Origin: an uncultured Anaerovibrio sp.
GTDB lineage: Bacteria > Bacillota > Negativicutes > Selenomonadales > Selenomonadaceae
Assembly (NCBI GenBank): GCA_934203205.1
Contig: CAKPYV010000007.1
Location: 4,287-68,286 of the forward strand
Direction: 5' to 3'
DNA: 64,000 bases
The translations under genes and the position numbers were made by a program. The notes under the pieces were generated by a model that did no database searches, had not been told where the DNA came from, and worked only from the letters and a program-made list of their open reading frames with translations. Of the stretch, positions 10,618 through 17,893 are shown one piece after another (the stretch's first letter is position 1; every line of letters starts with the position of its first letter).

Positions 10618-11118
10618 ATGCAGAAGGTATGGATAAAGCTGGCTATGTTTTTGGCTGTGGCCTTGGTTTTTCAGAGTATTCGCCTGATTATGCCCATGAT
10701 TCCTGGGCCAGTGAATATGTTTTTGATAGGCAGTCTGCTTAATACGGTAATGGTGCTAAGCATCTGGTGTACTGACAGTCCTTGGGCTGCAGTTATTGGC
10801 ATACTGCTACCCTTGGGAGCTTTTATGCAGGGCCAGCTGCCTGTGGTGTTGATGATTCCTGTGGTAGCCTTGGGAAATGCCGTATATATTTTATTGGTGG
10901 GGAAATTTAAGCGGAGTAAATTGGTATATGCAAGTCCCCTGGTTAAAGCTGTTTTATTGTATGGGGGTACTTGGCTGGTGGTAAATACTATAGGTCTGCC
11001 GGCCCCAGTTAGCGGTATGATTTTGTTTATGATGAGCTGGCCTCAGATTGTAACAGGTGCCATTGGTCTGTTCTTGGCCAATAAGGTCTATAAATATTTG
11101 GATTCAATAAGATTGTAA
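10618..11118 (+). CDS. Small multi-pass membrane protein, ECF-transporter S-component-like
   Basis: A very hydrophobic protein of 166 residues with about five or six predicted membrane helices and no catalytic motif. Size and pattern resemble substrate-binding S components of ECF vitamin/metal transporters; this is an inference from topology only. The ATG at 10618 has AGG at 10603-10605 at a reasonable distance. An ATG at 10609 is too close to that site. It sits 44 bases ahead of tsaE and may be the first gene of that transcript. A Fur-like box lies upstream. No ECF ATPase or T component is adjacent. Confidence 0.55.
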   Translation: MQKVWIKLAMFLAVALVFQSIRLIMPMIPGPVNMFLIGSLLNTVMVLSIWCTDSPWAAVIGILLPLGAFMQGQLPVVLMIPVVALGNAVYILLVGKFKRSKLVYASPLVKAVLLYGGTWLVVNTIGLPAPVSGMILFMMSWPQIVTGAIGLFLANKVYKYLDSIRL

Positions 11119-11162
11119 GGAAAGGTGGTAGACTGCTTACTTATGGGCAGTCGCAGTAGTTT

Positions 11163-11636
11163 ATGTTTGAATATAAATCAGCCAGCCCGGAGCAAACCGC
11201 TTTGCTGGCAAAAAAATTAGCAGATATTATTCAGCCTGGCACTGTAATCTGCCTTAATGGTGATTTAGGTGCTGGCAAAACCCTGTTTGTACAGAATTTG
11301 GCTAAAGCATTGGGGGTACAGGGTGAGGTTACCAGTCCTACCTTTAACCTGATGAATATATATGAAGGAAGAATCAGCATTTTTCACTTTGATTTGTACA
11401 GACTGGAGCAGGAGTATGAATTGGAGGAAATTGGCTTTTATGATTATGTTGAGGAACCAGAGGGACTGGTATTGATTGAATGGGCCGAGAAATTTATAGA
11501 CTGCTTGCCAGAAAATTACATATCCTTGGAAATTCAGAGAACAGAGCAGGAACAGCAGCGGATTCTTCGTTTTGAGCTGGTAGGTCAGGAATTAAAAAAT
11601 GTATATAAGGAGATGGAAGCGCTTTGCCAATTTTAG
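11163..11636 (+). CDS. tsaE: tRNA t6A biosynthesis ATPase TsaE
   Basis: The P-loop ATPase of the TsaBDE complex that makes N6-threonylcarbamoyladenosine at tRNA position 37. The 157-residue protein has Walker A GDLGAGKT at 33-40 and the switch-like SPTFNLMN stretch. Conserved DLYRL and IEWAEK motifs of the YjeE family follow. The only good Shine-Dalgarno (AAGGAAAGGTGG, 11117-11128) is 34 bases from the ATG, with a GACTGC/GCAGTC hairpin between, which is unusual. It overlaps tsaB by 13 bases. Confidence 0.93.
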   Translation: MFEYKSASPEQTALLAKKLADIIQPGTVICLNGDLGAGKTLFVQNLAKALGVQGEVTSPTFNLMNIYEGRISIFHFDLYRLEQEYELEEIGFYDYVEEPEGLVLIEWAEKFIDCLPENYISLEIQRTEQEQQRILRFELVGQELKNVYKEMEALCQF

Positions 11637-12364
11637 CAATAGATACAGCTACTATGGTTTCCAGTGTAGCTGTAGCAGATGAAAAAAAGCTCCTTGGGGA
11701 GCTGACAGTACAGACTAGATTAACTCATTCGGAAACATTGCTGCCTCATATTCAACAGGGTCTAAAAATGGCTGGTGTAGGAAAAAATCAGCTGAAAGCA
11801 GTGGCCGTAAGTTTGGGGCCAGGCTCCTTTACAGGTTTGCGTATTGGCTTGGGGGCTGCCAAGGCTATTGCCTATGGCCTAAATATTCCTATTATTGGAG
11901 TGCCTACTACAGAAGCTTTGGCTTGGCATTATCCTGTGCCTCATATTAGAGTAATACCTTTTATTGATGCTCAGAAGGGCAATGTATATAGTGCTGTTTA
12001 TACCTGGCAGGATGGCGAGGTGAAGGAGCTGTCACCAGTGCAGGTATATACTTTAGAAGAAGCTCTGGAGCTGTGCAGTCAGCAGGATACAACTGTAATG
12101 GCTGTAGGAGATATGGTGCAGAAAAAGCTGGCCAATAGACAGGATTTACCTGTTAATCTTCAGATACCCCCTCAGCATATGGTTATGCCTAGAGCTGCCA
12201 ATGTGGCTATGGCGGGGCTAAGCAGATTGGCTCAGGCTAAGGTGGATTCTGTGATGAATCTGGAGCCTATTTACATCCGTCGTTCTGAGGCGGAGGTATT
12301 GTGGGAAAAGCGTCAGGCAGCCCTAAAGGAAGCAGCTGGAAACAGCAATGAGGCTGAGAAATAA
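11624..12364 (+). CDS. tsaB: tRNA t6A biosynthesis protein TsaB
   Basis: The inactive ASKHA-fold partner of TsaD in the t6A complex. The 246 residues begin MPILAIDTATMVSSVAV and contain the family signature SLGPGSFTGLRIGLGAAKA. It starts at a TTG (11624) with AAGGAG at 11607-11612, inside the end of tsaE, indicating translational coupling. rimI follows two bases after the stop codon. Confidence 0.93.
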   Translation: MPILAIDTATMVSSVAVADEKKLLGELTVQTRLTHSETLLPHIQQGLKMAGVGKNQLKAVAVSLGPGSFTGLRIGLGAAKAIAYGLNIPIIGVPTTEALAWHYPVPHIRVIPFIDAQKGNVYSAVYTWQDGEVKELSPVQVYTLEEALELCSQQDTTVMAVGDMVQKKLANRQDLPVNLQIPPQHMVMPRAANVAMAGLSRLAQAKVDSVMNLEPIYIRRSEAEVLWEKRQAALKEAAGNSNEAEK

Positions 12365-12366
12365 AG

Positions 12367-12822
12367 ATGGCAAATATTGAATTTTACCGCATGGTTCAGG
12401 AGGATGCTGATGGCGTAGCCAGAGTGGAGGCTACTTGTATGCCTGTGCCCTGGTCCAGACAGTCCTTTTGGGAGGAGGCCTCCCACACTGATGCCTACTA
12501 TCTTATAGCCAGAGATGTGGACAGAGATAATCTGATTGTAGCCTATGCAGGCTGCTGGGTACTGGCAAATGAGGGCCATATTACCAATGTGGCTGTAGAT
12601 CCTGATTATCAGGGACAGGGATTGGGCAGAAGGCTGATGAATGAGCTAACCAGCCGGGTAAAGGCTCTGGGGGTGGACTCCATGACATTGGAGGTTCGTC
12701 CTTCCAATACTGTGGCTATCAATCTCTATACCAGCCTGGGCTTTCGCAGTGTAGGTCAGCGGCCAAAATATTATACAAATCCTGTAGAGGCTGCGGAGAT
12801 TATGTGGAATACCAAGCTTTGA
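12367..12822 (+). CDS. rimI: Ribosomal protein S18-alanine N-acetyltransferase
   Basis: A GNAT-fold acetyltransferase that acetylates the N-terminal alanine of ribosomal protein S18 using acetyl-CoA. The 151 residues show the acetyl-CoA loop VDPDYQGQGLGRRLM and the later EVRPSNTVAINLYTSLGF typical of RimI. Its place between tsaB and tsaD is the common Firmicute order. Confidence 0.92.
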   Translation: MANIEFYRMVQEDADGVARVEATCMPVPWSRQSFWEEASHTDAYYLIARDVDRDNLIVAYAGCWVLANEGHITNVAVDPDYQGQGLGRRLMNELTSRVKALGVDSMTLEVRPSNTVAINLYTSLGFRSVGQRPKYYTNPVEAAEIMWNTKL

Positions 12823-12849
12823 AGCGTAATATAGATAAATGGAGAAATT

Positions 12850-13869
12850 ATGGACGAGAAAATTACTCTTGCAATAGAATCAAGCTGTGATGAAACTTCT
12901 GCCGCTATTCTGCGAGGAGGACGGCAGGTTTTGTCCAATATTATATCAACTCAGATTCCTATACATCAGAAATTTGGTGGTGTCGTGCCAGAGATTGCCT
13001 CCCGCAAGCATATTGTTAATATTATGCCTGTCATTGATGAGGCTTTGGCCAAGGCCGGCGTGGAGCTTGCTGATATTGACCAGATAGCTGTTACTTATGG
13101 CCCTGGTTTGGTAGGTGCCCTGCTGGTGGGAGTATCTGCTGCCAAGGCTTTGGCCTTTACATTGGATGTGCCTTTGATTGGTGTAAACCACTTAGAGGGG
13201 CATATCTTTGCCAATTTTATCAGCCATCAGGATTTGAAACCACCATTTATGGCCTTGGTGGTTTCTGGGGGACATACCTCCTTGGTGCATGTAAAGGACT
13301 ATAATTCCTTTAGCCTGATGGGACAGACTAGAGACGATGCAGCAGGGGAAGCCTTTGATAAGGTAGCCAGAGTTATGGGATTGCCATATCCCGGAGGCCC
13401 TCAGATTGATAAATTAGCCCAGGAGGGAAATCCTCATGCTATTGATTTCCCTAAGGCCTTGCAGGAAAAGGGCAATTACGAATTTAGCTTTAGCGGGCTA
13501 AAATCTGCTGTACTGAATTATCTGAACAGCATGAAATGCAAAAAAATAGAAATAAATAAGGCAGATGTGGCTGCTTCTTTTCAGAATACTGTGATTGAGG
13601 TGCTGATAGCCAAGGCTTTTAGTGCTGTTAAGGAAGTAGGATGTAATACCTTGGTATTGGCTGGAGGTGTAGCGGCCAACAGCTCTTTGGAAAGCAGATT
13701 ACGGGCTGCTACGGAGAAGGCTGGCATTAGATTCTGCTATCCAGATAAAATTCTTTGCACGGACAATGCTGCTATGATTGGTTGTCGAGGCTATTATCAA
13801 TCCTTGGCTGGCAATTTTGCCGATTTGTATCTCAACGCAGTTCCAGGGCTGGAATTGCAGGATTTGTAA
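12850..13869 (+). CDS. tsaD: tRNA threonylcarbamoyladenosine transferase TsaD
   Basis: The catalytic subunit that transfers the threonylcarbamoyl group to A37 of ANN-decoding tRNAs. The 339-residue ASKHA protein starts with [12 protein letters not shown] and has metal-binding His114 and His118 in NHLEGH. It also has [10 protein letters not shown] and the C-terminal CTDNAAMIG motif. It is the last t6A gene of the cluster. The kinase gene follows after 17 bases and is probably co-transcribed. Confidence 0.96.
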   Translation: MDEKITLAIESSCDETSAAILRGGRQVLSNIISTQIPIHQKFGGVVPEIASRKHIVNIMPVIDEALAKAGVELADIDQIAVTYGPGLVGALLVGVSAAKALAFTLDVPLIGVNHLEGHIFANFISHQDLKPPFMALVVSGGHTSLVHVKDYNSFSLMGQTRDDAAGEAFDKVARVMGLPYPGGPQIDKLAQEGNPHAIDFPKALQEKGNYEFSFSGLKSAVLNYLNSMKCKKIEINKADVAASFQNTVIEVLIAKAFSAVKEVGCNTLVLAGGVAANSSLESRLRAATEKAGIRFCYPDKILCTDNAAMIGCRGYYQSLAGNFADLYLNAVPGLELQDL

Positions 13870-13886
13870 AGGACAGGTAATTCACT

Positions 13887-15332
13887 ATGGAGCAGGACGG
13901 AGAGGCACACGGCGTAAATATTACATCTCAGTGTCGCAAAAGAACCAATCTTACAGCTATGCAGATTGAGCATTTAAAAAGAATAGAGGTTAGTTTGCCC
14001 TTTGTGGCAGATTTGGCTCATGCCTATCTTTATCTTTATGTGCAAACCAAGGAACCGGGCAAGATGCTGGTATTGAAGCACTACAGGCCTCATACCTTTT
14101 TTTCAGAGGTGGAGCTGACAGGAGAAGGAGCTTTTGTTTCCACTCTGGAGGAACCGCTGATTGCGGCAGCCTTTGCCAAGGGAAAATTTATCCAAGGCCA
14201 GCGGGAATGGCGTTTTGGTATCAATCTGGAAATGTATGTACAGCCCATTAAATGTGGCAATGATGTTATTGGGGTAGTTAGTCTGGAAACAGGTCATAGC
14301 TATGCCAATTCCAGCAATTATCATCAGCTGATGGATGCGGCTTTGTATCTGTTGGATTATGCCAAAAAGCCTTTGGATAAGGATGAGTTCCACCCTATGA
14401 GTCCTGGCACTGGTATTATTATTGCTGACAGCAATAACAGGATTGTCTTTGCCAATCTGTCTGCCAATAGAATTTATAGAGCCTTGGGCATTGCTAGTCT
14501 TGTGGGCTGCCGTATGCAGGACAGAGAGCTAAGTGCCATGCTTCACAGGGAAACCATTGATAGCAGCCGTCCTTATGAGCGAGAAATTCAGATTCGGGAT
14601 TTTGTGCTGGTACAGCGGGATATTAAGCTGGAAGAAGCAGGTATGCTAAAAAGACGGATTATGTTGCTTTCCGATGTGTCCGAGCTTAGAAAAAAGGAGC
14701 GGGAGATAAAGATAAAATCTGCTGTTATTCAGGAGATTCATCATCGTGTTAAAAATAATCTCCAAACCATAGCCAGCCTTTTGCGGCTGCAAGCCCGCCG
14801 TTCCAAAGTGCCAGAGGTAAAGTCTGCCTTGCAGGAAAGCACCAATCGGATTCTCAGTATGTCCGTGGTTCACGAATTTCTGTCTCAGCAGGATGCGGAG
14901 GAAATTCGGGTTATGGAGGTAACGCGAAATATCCTTAATACAGTGGCTCCCAATATGATTGCTGGGGATTTTCAATTGGAGCAAAGCTTTGATGGGCCAG
15001 AAGTAATACTGCCCTCTAGAACAGCCAGCAATCTGGCGGTAATCATTAATGAGCTGATACTTAATTCCATTGAGCATGGCTTTGAGGGACGCCAGCAAGG
15101 GCTTATTGGCCTGCATACCGAAGAGTCGGCTGATGGGTATGTGCTGGAGCTTTATGATAATGGCTGTGGTCTGCCACCGGATTTTGATTTGGAGAAAACT
15201 CGCTCCCTAGGCTTGCAGATTATCCGCACTCTGGTCAGGGATGACATGGGAGGAGAGATAGAGCTGTATAATCAGCAGGGCACCCGTGCTCGAATTAGTA
15301 TACCGAAGAATCCTGAGGGAGGAGAATACTGA
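13887..15332 (+). CDS. Sensor histidine kinase, PdtaS/EutW-like (HisKA_2 family)
   Basis: A 481-residue kinase without membrane helices. The N-terminal half (about 25-165) looks like the GAF-type sensor domain of PdtaS proteins. A PAS-like region follows (about 170-270, with IIIADSNNRIVFANLSANRI). The HisKA_2 dimerisation box IQEIHHRVKNNLQTIASLL starts near residue 280, with the phospho-His in HHRVKNN. The ATPase domain has NELILNSIEHG (near 387) and a DNGCGLPPDF G-box. GGACAGG precedes the ATG at 13887. Its stop overlaps the start of the ANTAR regulator by one base, which identifies the partner. The signal is unknown. Confidence 0.85.
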   Translation: MEQDGEAHGVNITSQCRKRTNLTAMQIEHLKRIEVSLPFVADLAHAYLYLYVQTKEPGKMLVLKHYRPHTFFSEVELTGEGAFVSTLEEPLIAAAFAKGKFIQGQREWRFGINLEMYVQPIKCGNDVIGVVSLETGHSYANSSNYHQLMDAALYLLDYAKKPLDKDEFHPMSPGTGIIIADSNNRIVFANLSANRIYRALGIASLVGCRMQDRELSAMLHRETIDSSRPYEREIQIRDFVLVQRDIKLEEAGMLKRRIMLLSDVSELRKKEREIKIKSAVIQEIHHRVKNNLQTIASLLRLQARRSKVPEVKSALQESTNRILSMSVVHEFLSQQDAEEIRVMEVTRNILNTVAPNMIAGDFQLEQSFDGPEVILPSRTASNLAVIINELILNSIEHGFEGRQQGLIGLHTEESADGYVLELYDNGCGLPPDFDLEKTRSLGLQIIRTLVRDDMGGEIELYNQQGTRARISIPKNPEGGEY

Positions 15333-15907
15333 TGAAATCCTTGAAAATTGTTATTGCCGACAATGAATCTGTTATCCGCATGGATGTAAGAGAAATGCTG
15401 GAGGAAGCAGGTCATGAGGTGGTAGGAGAGGCTGTTAATGGTAAGAAAGCTGTGGAGCTGGCTCGTCGCTACAAGCCTGATTTGTGCATTCTTGATGTAA
15501 AGATGCCTGAGATGGATGGCATTACTGCGGCCAAGATTATTACAGAGGAAAAAATAGCTCCTGTGCTGCTGTTGACAGCCTTTAGTCAGGCTGATATGGT
15601 TAAGCGGGCAACAGAGGCTGGTGTACTGGCTTATCTGGTAAAGCCGGTACAGGAAAGTAATCTTTTTCCTGCCATAGAGGTGGCTCTTTCCCGTTATCAG
15701 GAAATGCATGAGCTGGAGGATGAGCTGTTCAAGGTGAAGGATACCTTGGCTATGCGTAAAACCTTGGATAGAGCCAAGGGGATTCTTATGGATGCCCATG
15801 GGTATACAGAGTCAGAGGCCTTTAAGAAGATTCAGCAATATAGTATGGCCAAGCGGAAAACCATCAAAGAGGTGGCAGAGGCTATTATTCGAGCTGCCAC
15901 TAAATAA
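15332..15907 (+). CDS. Response regulator with ANTAR RNA-binding domain
   Basis: A 191-residue antiterminator-type regulator. The receiver domain (1-120) has acidic pocket D10, phospho-acceptor D55 in LCILDVKMPEMDG, and the conserved Lys in YLVKPV. The ANTAR domain (about 128-188) contains LDRAKGILMDAHGYTESEAF and the second-helix Ala/Arg stretch. ANTAR proteins such as EutV bind twin hairpins in nascent mRNA and prevent termination. The kinase immediately upstream is the evident partner. No target RNA was found here by eye. Confidence 0.92.
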   Translation: MKSLKIVIADNESVIRMDVREMLEEAGHEVVGEAVNGKKAVELARRYKPDLCILDVKMPEMDGITAAKIITEEKIAPVLLLTAFSQADMVKRATEAGVLAYLVKPVQESNLFPAIEVALSRYQEMHELEDELFKVKDTLAMRKTLDRAKGILMDAHGYTESEAFKKIQQYSMAKRKTIKEVAEAIIRAATK

Positions 15908-15934
15908 AAAATTTTGAGAAAAATATTTGCTTTT

Positions 15935-15963
15935 AGGCGTACCTATGATGGGTGCGCCTTTTC
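15935..15963 (+). terminator. Terminator after the ANTAR regulator
   Basis: AGGCGTACC at 15935-15943 pairs (one G-U) with GGTGCGCCT at 15951-15959, followed by TTTT. Confidence 0.75.
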
Positions 15964-16039
15964 TAATTTAACTGAATAATTTTTAGTAAATTGCCTGTAA
16001 AAATTTATTTATGGCTTATCGGTATTGCTAATCTTCGAT

Positions 16040-16268
16040 AATTCTGCTACCTTCGTAAAAAATCGGTCATTTCAAACAGTGCCAAGGCGGAAAATTGCAA
16101 TGAATACACTAATGAGCGGTATGGGAGTACCTGTGCAGGGTACTCCCATATCGCCATTAATAGAGGATAGTTTTGCACATCAATATAGCGAGAGCGTGCC
16201 TGTAAGGGTATATGCCATGCCTACGAGAAGTGTATAGATAATTGATGTATTCGGTAAATCAGAATTTG
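16040..16268 (-). repeat. Dispersed intergenic repeat, copy 1 (fullest copy)
   Basis: A non-coding element of about 230 bases. Reverse-complemented, it begins CAAATTCTGATTT, runs through CGAATACATCAATTA and CAGGCACGCTCTCGCT, contains a long hairpin, and ends with TATTCATTGCA and GATTTTTTACGAAGGTAG. The first half recurs at 63922-64000. The two outer parts recur, joined without the middle, at 26641-26719. A 70-codon ORF over it has no coding character. It resembles a MITE-like or REP-like intergenic family. Confidence 0.75.
16110..16159. repeat. Long hairpin inside the dispersed repeat
   Basis: TATGGGAGTACC at 16120-16131 pairs perfectly with GGTACTCCCATA at 16139-16150 around a 7-base loop. 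The stem continues outward for about nine more pairs with one bulge and one G-T. The motif ATGGCGATATGGGAGTACCC of one arm recurs in copy 3 near 63959. Confidence 0.85.
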
Positions 16269-16269
16269 A

Positions 16270-16298
16270 TTAACAATGTACTAACAACGTGGTATAAT
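16270..16298 (+). promoter_or_regulatory. Promoter of the dinJ-like antitoxin
   Basis: TTAACA at 16270-16275 and consensus TATAAT at 16293-16298 are 17 bases apart. The -35 abuts the end of the dispersed repeat. Confidence 0.75.
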
Positions 16299-16337
16299 AT
16301 AAACATGAAATGTTATTTTTATACACGGAGGTGGATT

Positions 16338-16574
16338 ATGAGTACTAATACAACATTAACAGTGCGTTTGGATGGAGGTTTGAAACGTCAAGCTGAAACA
16401 ATTTGTGAGGAAATGGGCTTGAATATGTCCTCAGCCATAACCATTTTTTTAAAGAGGTTGGTTAAGGAAAGAGCAATACCATTTAGAGTGTCAGCTGATG
16501 ACCATTTTTATAGTCAGGAAAATATTAATCATTTGCGAGCTGCGGCAGCCCGTATGGATGCAGATGAAGTTTAA
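16338..16574 (+). CDS. RelB/DinJ family antitoxin (orphan)
   Basis: A 78-residue protein starting MSTNTTLTVRLDGGLKRQ, a ribbon-helix-helix N-terminus with the DinJ/RelB pattern LNMSSAITIFLKRLVKERAI and a C-terminal toxin-binding tail. Such proteins neutralise RelE/YafQ mRNA interferases and repress their own promoter. The ATG at 16338 has CGGAGG upstream at 16326-16331. No toxin gene follows: the next 200 bases have no YafQ/RelE-like ORF. The antitoxin is therefore solitary, either a toxin-loss remnant or acting in trans. Confidence 0.85.
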   Translation: MSTNTTLTVRLDGGLKRQAETICEEMGLNMSSAITIFLKRLVKERAIPFRVSADDHFYSQENINHLRAAAARMDADEV

Positions 16575-16777
16575 AAAAAATAGATTAGAAATCCTGCAAT
16601 GCAGGGAGCATTATTCAGGTTGATTTCCGCACTGTAAGGAAGTTTTTCCTCTATGCTTGTCTAAGGAAATAGCCTATTCTATATTTGCATATTGAAAAGA
16701 TTTTCGTAGCATGATAACCTTATGGATAATGATGGTGCTATGCTGGTAATAGGAAATGTAGAATAGGAGTGTTGATT

Positions 16778-17659
16778 GTGGAAAAATCTTTGCAAAACGA
16801 AAACCTCAGTATTAATGTAAATTCCTTTGGCGGTGCATTAAGCTCCATCAAGGATAAGGGTGGCTTGGAATATCTCTGGCAGGGGGACAAGAAATATTGG
16901 AGCGGACAGGCCCCTGTGCTTTTTCCTATCTGTGGCAGTTTGAGAAACGACAAGGCTGTGATTGGTGGAGATAAGGAAACCACAATGCCAAGACATGGCA
17001 TTGTTCGTAAGAGAGAATTTGAGCTGGAAAAGGCTGATGACAAGGAAATTGTTTACAGTATAGAGTCCAATGAAGAGCTGCTGGCTCAATATCCATATGA
17101 TTTCAAGCTTTCTATTGGCTATACTCTATCTGGTAAGTCCATTATTATTACCTACAAAGTGGAAAACCGCAGCGACGAGATAATGCCATTTTTCCTTGGT
17201 GCCCATCCAGGTTTTAACTGTCCATTAACAGAAGATACAGCCTATGAGGATTATTATGTAGAATTTGACCATAAGGAGAATTGTACCTCAGCAACTCCTT
17301 TGCCAGAAAATGGTCTGGTAGATAGAATGGCTCGTCAATCATTCCTGGAAAACAGCAATAAACTGGTTTTGGATTACAAGTATTTTGCCATTGAGGCCAT
17401 TGTGCTGGATCAGTTGAAATCCCGCAAGGTTACTTTGAAAACAGACAAGCACAACAAGGGCATCCAGATGGATTTTACAGATTTCAATAACCTCCTACTG
17501 TGGTCCACTGCCAACAAGAGCCCATTTATTGCTCTAGAGCCTTGGAGCGGGCTTTCTACCTGTTTGGATGAAAGCGATGTATTTGAGGAAAAGGCCAATG
17601 TAACCATGTTGGCCCCTAAGAACAGCAAGGAATACAAGCTGACAATCAGTATTCTATAA
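16778..17659 (+). CDS. Aldose 1-epimerase family protein (LacX-like)
   Basis: A 293-residue galactose-mutarotase-fold protein. It carries APVLFPICGSLRND, MPRHGIVRKREFEL and FFLGAHPGFNCPL, the His-containing motifs typical of LacX-type aldose epimerases, and ALEPWSGLSTCLDE near the C-terminus. Members interconvert sugar anomers; the substrate here is unknown. The chosen GTG start (16778) is eight bases from AGGAG at 16765-16769. GTG 16769 and TTG 16772 are too close to that site. Its neighbours are the antitoxin and the galactitol locus. Confidence 0.85.
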   Translation: MEKSLQNENLSINVNSFGGALSSIKDKGGLEYLWQGDKKYWSGQAPVLFPICGSLRNDKAVIGGDKETTMPRHGIVRKREFELEKADDKEIVYSIESNEELLAQYPYDFKLSIGYTLSGKSIIITYKVENRSDEIMPFFLGAHPGFNCPLTEDTAYEDYYVEFDHKENCTSATPLPENGLVDRMARQSFLENSNKLVLDYKYFAIEAIVLDQLKSRKVTLKTDKHNKGIQMDFTDFNNLLLWSTANKSPFIALEPWSGLSTCLDESDVFEEKANVTMLAPKNSKEYKLTISIL

Positions 17660-17709
17660 GTAAAAACAATCACGTTTGCTACCGTGATATTCAGAGATTT
17701 TTCAAAAAG

Positions 17710-17791
17710 AAAAACACTAGCTTTGGCAATGTAATTTTAGTGCACTATTAGTCCATGAGGATTTATAGATACTTGTCAAGCTGGTGTTTTT
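17710..17791 (+). terminator. Probable terminator after the aldose epimerase
   Basis: AAAAACACTAGCTT at 17710-17723 pairs with AAGCTGGTGTTTTT at 17778-17791 (one G-T) across a loop of about 54 bases, ending in a T-run. The long loop makes it less certain than the other terminators here. Confidence 0.5.
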
Positions 17792-17893
17792 ATTTACACT
17801 ACTTGTGGTGTGGATTACAAATTAAAGAAAAGGTATAGGCATTTTCTTTGAACTATGTAAATGTTATAATTAATTATAAAAGGGGGCGGTACT

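Noticed and set aside
15908..16040. ANTAR twin-hairpin target near its own regulator
   Set aside because: Only one ordinary terminator hairpin is present, without paired six-base loops.
16025..16237. 70-codon ORF between the ANTAR regulator and the antitoxin
   Set aside because: It lies over the dispersed repeat and its hairpin, has no ribosome-binding site, and the short copy of the repeat does not preserve the frame.
16575..16777. Possible toxin partner for the DinJ-like antitoxin
   Set aside because: No RelE/YafQ-like ORF of adequate length in any frame; only a small CCTGC-A-ATGCAGG-type hairpin and the next gene's site.
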